Below the pieces are notes generated by a model. The model saw only the letters and a program-made list of their open reading frames with translations. It was not told where the DNA came from and did not search any database. A program made the position numbers and the translations under genes. From Desulfamplus magnetovallimortis (GTDB lineage Bacteria; Desulfobacterota; Desulfobacteria; Desulfobacterales; Desulfobacteraceae): DNA of 64,000 nucleotides. The stretch is from the NCBI RefSeq assembly GCF_900170035.1, contig NZ_LT828540.1:179392-243391 (forward strand), given 5' to 3'. This document shows positions 61,317-64,000 of the stretch, piece after piece. The first letter of the stretch is position 1, and each line of letters opens with the position of its first letter.

Positions 61317-63560
61317 TTAAACAAATGTTTTAAGATAGTAAAGTACAGACTCCTTATCAGGTATCTCATCAATAAGAGTTGAGATTGTCTGTTCCGGCAG
61401 TTTAATATAACAGCTATACTCTTTAAGGCTTGAAAAAAATAGCTTTTTTAACTGTTGTATCATGTCAGTAGTTGGATATAAATTTGGAAACGAAAGTATC
61501 TGAGCTGTATTTCCCCAGGTCTCAATTGCTTCTCTTGCAGTATCTATTGTTGTTCCAGATTTTATATCAGTGAATACGAGTTCAGTAAAAGGTTTTATAT
61601 TTACAGGCATATTAAGTTTATATCTTTTTTTCAACATATAACTTACAGCAGAAGGAGCTAAGATTTTGTTACATTTGCCGTTGATTTCAAATTTTACTTC
61701 CTTCTCCATATTTACGTTATGCTCCAAATTTGTGTCATTTTCAAAATTGGCACTATGCTTAATAATTGTACTATTTTCAAAATCTACATCATCCTCAAAA
61801 TTTGCCTGATTTTCAAAATTTTCATCAACATAAAATTTATAGTGCCAGATCCCTGAATTGGCAAGTTCTTCAAGATCCTTTACCTGTTCCAGAAAACGTA
61901 TGGGTGCGGTTAAATTTATTCTTGTTGCACCTGCAAGTTGACATTGGGAAGCAGTCATACAAAGCAGCCTGATATCCATTTTACAGTCGCAAATCAGCTC
62001 AACATCATGGTTAAAAACCTGGTTCAATGCTGTTTGCAGATTATCCTGCAAAAAATGGTGATTTATGTATTTCGGGTCTGCTTCCGGATTGGTGATTTTA
62101 TCAAAGAGGTTATCAGTTGCCACTACGTCAGAATAATAATAACTTCTTGAAATCAGTTCCGGTTGAAGAGCTTCATTGTTCATATTAATTGTGACTTTTC
62201 CAATACTCCTGGATTTTAATCCCTTTACCCAGGGAAGCCCATGTATTTTAAATTTCAGAAATGAAAGGTTGTGCCTGCCTGCTATGATATCTGAGACCTT
62301 GTTGGCAAGCAGAAGCTCGCTTTGACTCATCCACTTGTTGGCATAGACATTGTAAGGTGGCTCATCATTAAATAAATAACCATATTCATGGGCTTTTTTT
62401 CTAAGTTCGGTACCGTTTAAAAGATAAAGAGCATTGATAAAAATACCAGGTGGATTCTGGTGAAGTGCAAACAAAACACCTCTGAAAAAATTGGTTAAGG
62501 ATTCAAATGGCAAACCGCATATAAGATATATGTTGAAAAAAATATCTGTTTTGTGCAGAAGATTAATCCCTTTTTCAAATCGGCTTGATTCAAAAGAACG
62601 GTGGATGGCTTTGACAGTATTAGGGTTAATGGATTGAAGCCCGATATCCATGGTTGTACAAAAATCCATATATTGAATTGTTTCAGGGGTGATCTGCTCA
62701 CCATATCCTTCCACTGCAACCGATATAGCTGGATATTTTCTTTTTGCCTCTTTGAATATTTTGGATATATTTTTAAGTCTGCTGATCTTGCTGTTACAAA
62801 GAATAGGATCCAAAATATGAAACATATTGGCCCCTTGAGATGCCATATGGTTTACTTCCTGCTCAAGTCTTGTTAAATCCTGGGATTGTATAATTTTTTT
62901 GCGCGATCCTTCAAAACAGTAGCTACACCTAAAGGGGCATCCCCGGGTTGTTTCCAAAAGAACCCCCAGGCGATTCTTTTCATGGACAGGTACAAGGTCG
63001 TTAAGAATAGGGGAGGGAATTTGGTTCAAACTCTCAATTTCCCTTGCCGGGCCCGAAAAAAGAGTTCTTTTTTTTTCACGATACCACAAGCCAGATACTT
63101 TATGAGGTTGCTCTAAAGTGCGTTTTTTTGCATTCCAGTTTGTGAGAAACTCTTCAATGGGGATTTCTCCGTCACCATCAATTATATAATCAAGTTCAGG
63201 GTAAAGTTCTAAATAATTGGTAACAGATCGTGTAACTTCCTGGCCTCCAGCTAAAACGCATATGCCTGGGATTGCCTTCTTTATCTTTTTTGCAACTTTA
63301 AAAAGAGTGTTTCGATTCCATATGTTTACAGATAACCCAAGAATATCAGGCTTGTGTTTTGTAATTGCTTTTATATGATCGTCAAAAACCGAGTCAGATA
63401 CATGATTTTCCCATTCTATATATCTTGTATCAAATTCTTTTGAAAGATGTCTTTTTTGTATAAGCAGAGATAGGATTCGGATGGGAAGGGAGTAGTAACC
63501 AGGTTCATTAACAGCACAGAAAATAATTTTTACCTTGTACTCATGAATATCGTTTTTCAT
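61317..63560 (-). CDS. B12-binding-domain radical SAM protein
   Basis: A 747-residue enzyme. The N-terminal ~150 residues have the Rossmann-like cobalamin-binding fold (VKIIFCAVNEPGYYSLP, ILGLSVNIWNRN, VLAGGQEVT). The radical SAM core has CPFRCSYC near residue 213, FHILDPILC and an LQSINPNTVKAIHR TIM-barrel strand. The C-terminal ~230 residues are unassigned and interrupted by an Asn/Glu-rich repeat (FENQANFEDDVDFEN-like, encoded by a degenerate 24-base unit at 61700-61830). Such enzymes do methylations or other difficult radical chemistry using cobalamin, which the importer and riboswitch operon upstream could supply. The substrate is unknown. Confidence 0.88.
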   Translation of the reverse strand: MKNDIHEYKVKIIFCAVNEPGYYSLPIRILSLLIQKRHLSKEFDTRYIEWENHVSDSVFDDHIKAITKHKPDILGLSVNIWNRNTLFKVAKKIKKAIPGICVLAGGQEVTRSVTNYLELYPELDYIIDGDGEIPIEEFLTNWNAKKRTLEQPHKVSGLWYREKKRTLFSGPAREIESLNQIPSPILNDLVPVHEKNRLGVLLETTRGCPFRCSYCFEGSRKKIIQSQDLTRLEQEVNHMASQGANMFHILDPILCNSKISRLKNISKIFKEAKRKYPAISVAVEGYGEQITPETIQYMDFCTTMDIGLQSINPNTVKAIHRSFESSRFEKGINLLHKTDIFFNIYLICGLPFESLTNFFRGVLFALHQNPPGIFINALYLLNGTELRKKAHEYGYLFNDEPPYNVYANKWMSQSELLLANKVSDIIAGRHNLSFLKFKIHGLPWVKGLKSRSIGKVTINMNNEALQPELISRSYYYSDVVATDNLFDKITNPEADPKYINHHFLQDNLQTALNQVFNHDVELICDCKMDIRLLCMTASQCQLAGATRINLTAPIRFLEQVKDLEELANSGIWHYKFYVDENFENQANFEDDVDFENSTIIKHSANFENDTNLEHNVNMEKEVKFEINGKCNKILAPSAVSYMLKKRYKLNMPVNIKPFTELVFTDIKSGTTIDTAREAIETWGNTAQILSFPNLYPTTDMIQQLKKLFFSSLKEYSCYIKLPEQTISTLIDEIPDKESVLYYLKTFV

Positions 63561-63575
63561 TTCTCATAGCCTCTT

Positions 63576-63657
63576 TATAAAGTACATGGGGGATTTCCGC
63601 CACAATGGAAGGAATGAAAGTCTTTTTTAAAACAGGCTGTTAAGGAGACTTTCTTAT
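63576..63657 (+). repeat. Dispersed repeat family R2, copy 4
   Basis: GTACATGGGGGATTTCCGCCAC, divided as GTACATGGGGG and TTTCCGCCAC, matches the 5' hairpin of copy 1 with one stem mismatch; GAATGAAAGTC and GACTTTC follow. It overlaps the 3' end of the gene at 63640. Confidence 0.75.
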
Positions 63658-64000
63658 TAAATACCCCCTATTTGCCAATGCTTTCTTCAATGTTAAAAGT
63701 TCTTTTACATTTAGAAACGATACTCCCTGCTTCAAGCAGGTGGAAAGATCTTCAGTAACCTGTAGTAAGTGCTTTTTTCTCAACAAATATGAGGATAAAG
63801 GATCAGGGCCAAATATTAAATCCTGATATGCATAGTAAACCTTGTCATTACAGTTGAAAGATTTATCAAAAAACGGGGCAATTTTCTCATCCATGCCAAG
63901 CTCGAAAAGACGATTAACATACCACAGAGAAAATCCAGTGATGCTGGACATGGAGGCTTTTTTGCACCAGTTCTTAATGATATGCCAATTAAGGCTTTTG
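63640..64000 (-). CDS. Unidentified protein, C-terminal part (cut by window edge)
   Basis: The frame is open from the window edge to the stop at 63640, giving about 119 residues. No domain is recognised. Visible features are a helical segment FSLWYVNRLFELGMDEKIAPFF, split here as FSLWYVNRLF and ELGMDEKIAPFF, and a Leu- and Lys-rich end (LLRKKHLLQVTEDLSTCL). The last codons lie within an R2 repeat, so the C-terminus may have been altered by repeat insertion. It precedes the B12-radical SAM gene on the same strand by 79 bases and could be in its operon. Confidence 0.6.
   Translation of the reverse strand, partial: KSLNWHIIKNWCKKASMSSITGFSLWYVNRLFELGMDEKIAPFFDKSFNCNDKVYYAYQDLIFGPDPLSSYLLRKKHLLQVTEDLSTCLKQGVSFLNVKELLTLKKALANRGYLIRKSP

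Noticed and set aside
60073-63560. RiPP biosynthesis cluster
   Set aside because: No precursor-like small gene or transporter lies between or beside the radical SAM genes; the gap contains only repeats.

Overview
The window looks like a chromosome segment of an anaerobic, AT-rich deltaproteobacterium of the Desulfobacteraceae type. This is inferred from gene content: AAA-ATPase-like/PD-(D/E)XK nuclease genes with fragments of others, FmdE proteins, corrinoid methyltransferase parts, CbiK, large hybrid sensor kinases, and many dispersed structured repeats. No rRNA, tRNA or CRISPR array was seen.

Layout. 1-2.5 kb: a partial and a complete copy of an AAA-ATPase-like nuclease gene, then a three-unit hairpin repeat. 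2.5-6.5 kb: a DUF3842 gene, two terminator-shaped leader hairpins, a methyltransferase, a TonB-dependent receptor and an 82-residue protein that is 40% histidine. 6.8-13.5 kb: a same-strand run of molybdopterin oxidoreductase, UroD/MtaA-like methyltransferase, nitrate/taurine-type ABC importer and B12-binding corrinoid protein. 13.5-15.8 kb: a decayed integron cassette (SDR gene tail plus attC) with a 111-bp MITE inside the attC, then an APH-like kinase and TrmO. 15.8-23.5 kb: three FmdE-family genes alternating with two TonB receptors. 24.5-38.4 kb: a G+C-richer block for corrinoid or metal-tetrapyrrole uptake. It holds a BtuCDF-like importer (ATPase gene frameshifted), CbiK, cob(I)alamin adenosyltransferase, an exported membrane-anchored CobN-like chelatase, a TonB receptor, DUF2149, an ExbB-like channel and DUF2162. 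The rightward end carries a cobalamin riboswitch with its own terminator that reads into the DUF2162-to-CobN genes. Broken halves of nuclease genes lie at both edges of this block.

39-57 kb: a hybrid sensor kinase coupled to an HSL-type hydrolase, a tesA-ybbA-ybbP set, a small-protein/DUF2335 pair, and a signalling cluster (histidine phosphatase, lone receiver, giant propeller hybrid kinase, exported transglutaminase-like protein). 57-64 kb: arginase, an AAA-ATPase/DUF4276 pair resembling a split OLD nuclease, two radical SAM proteins and a partial unknown gene.

The strongest candidate for an undescribed system is the riboswitch-controlled operon at 29.9-38.3 kb. Its gene content resembles the Bacteroidetes haem-uptake operon hmuRSTUV, but the control element and the neighbours point to a corrinoid or cobalt substrate. 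Other notable signals are four leader hairpins placed alike in front of metal- or corrinoid-related genes, a repeat family with compensatory stem changes, a MITE with perfect 8-bp target duplications, and in-frame minisatellites in the linkers of many unrelated proteins.
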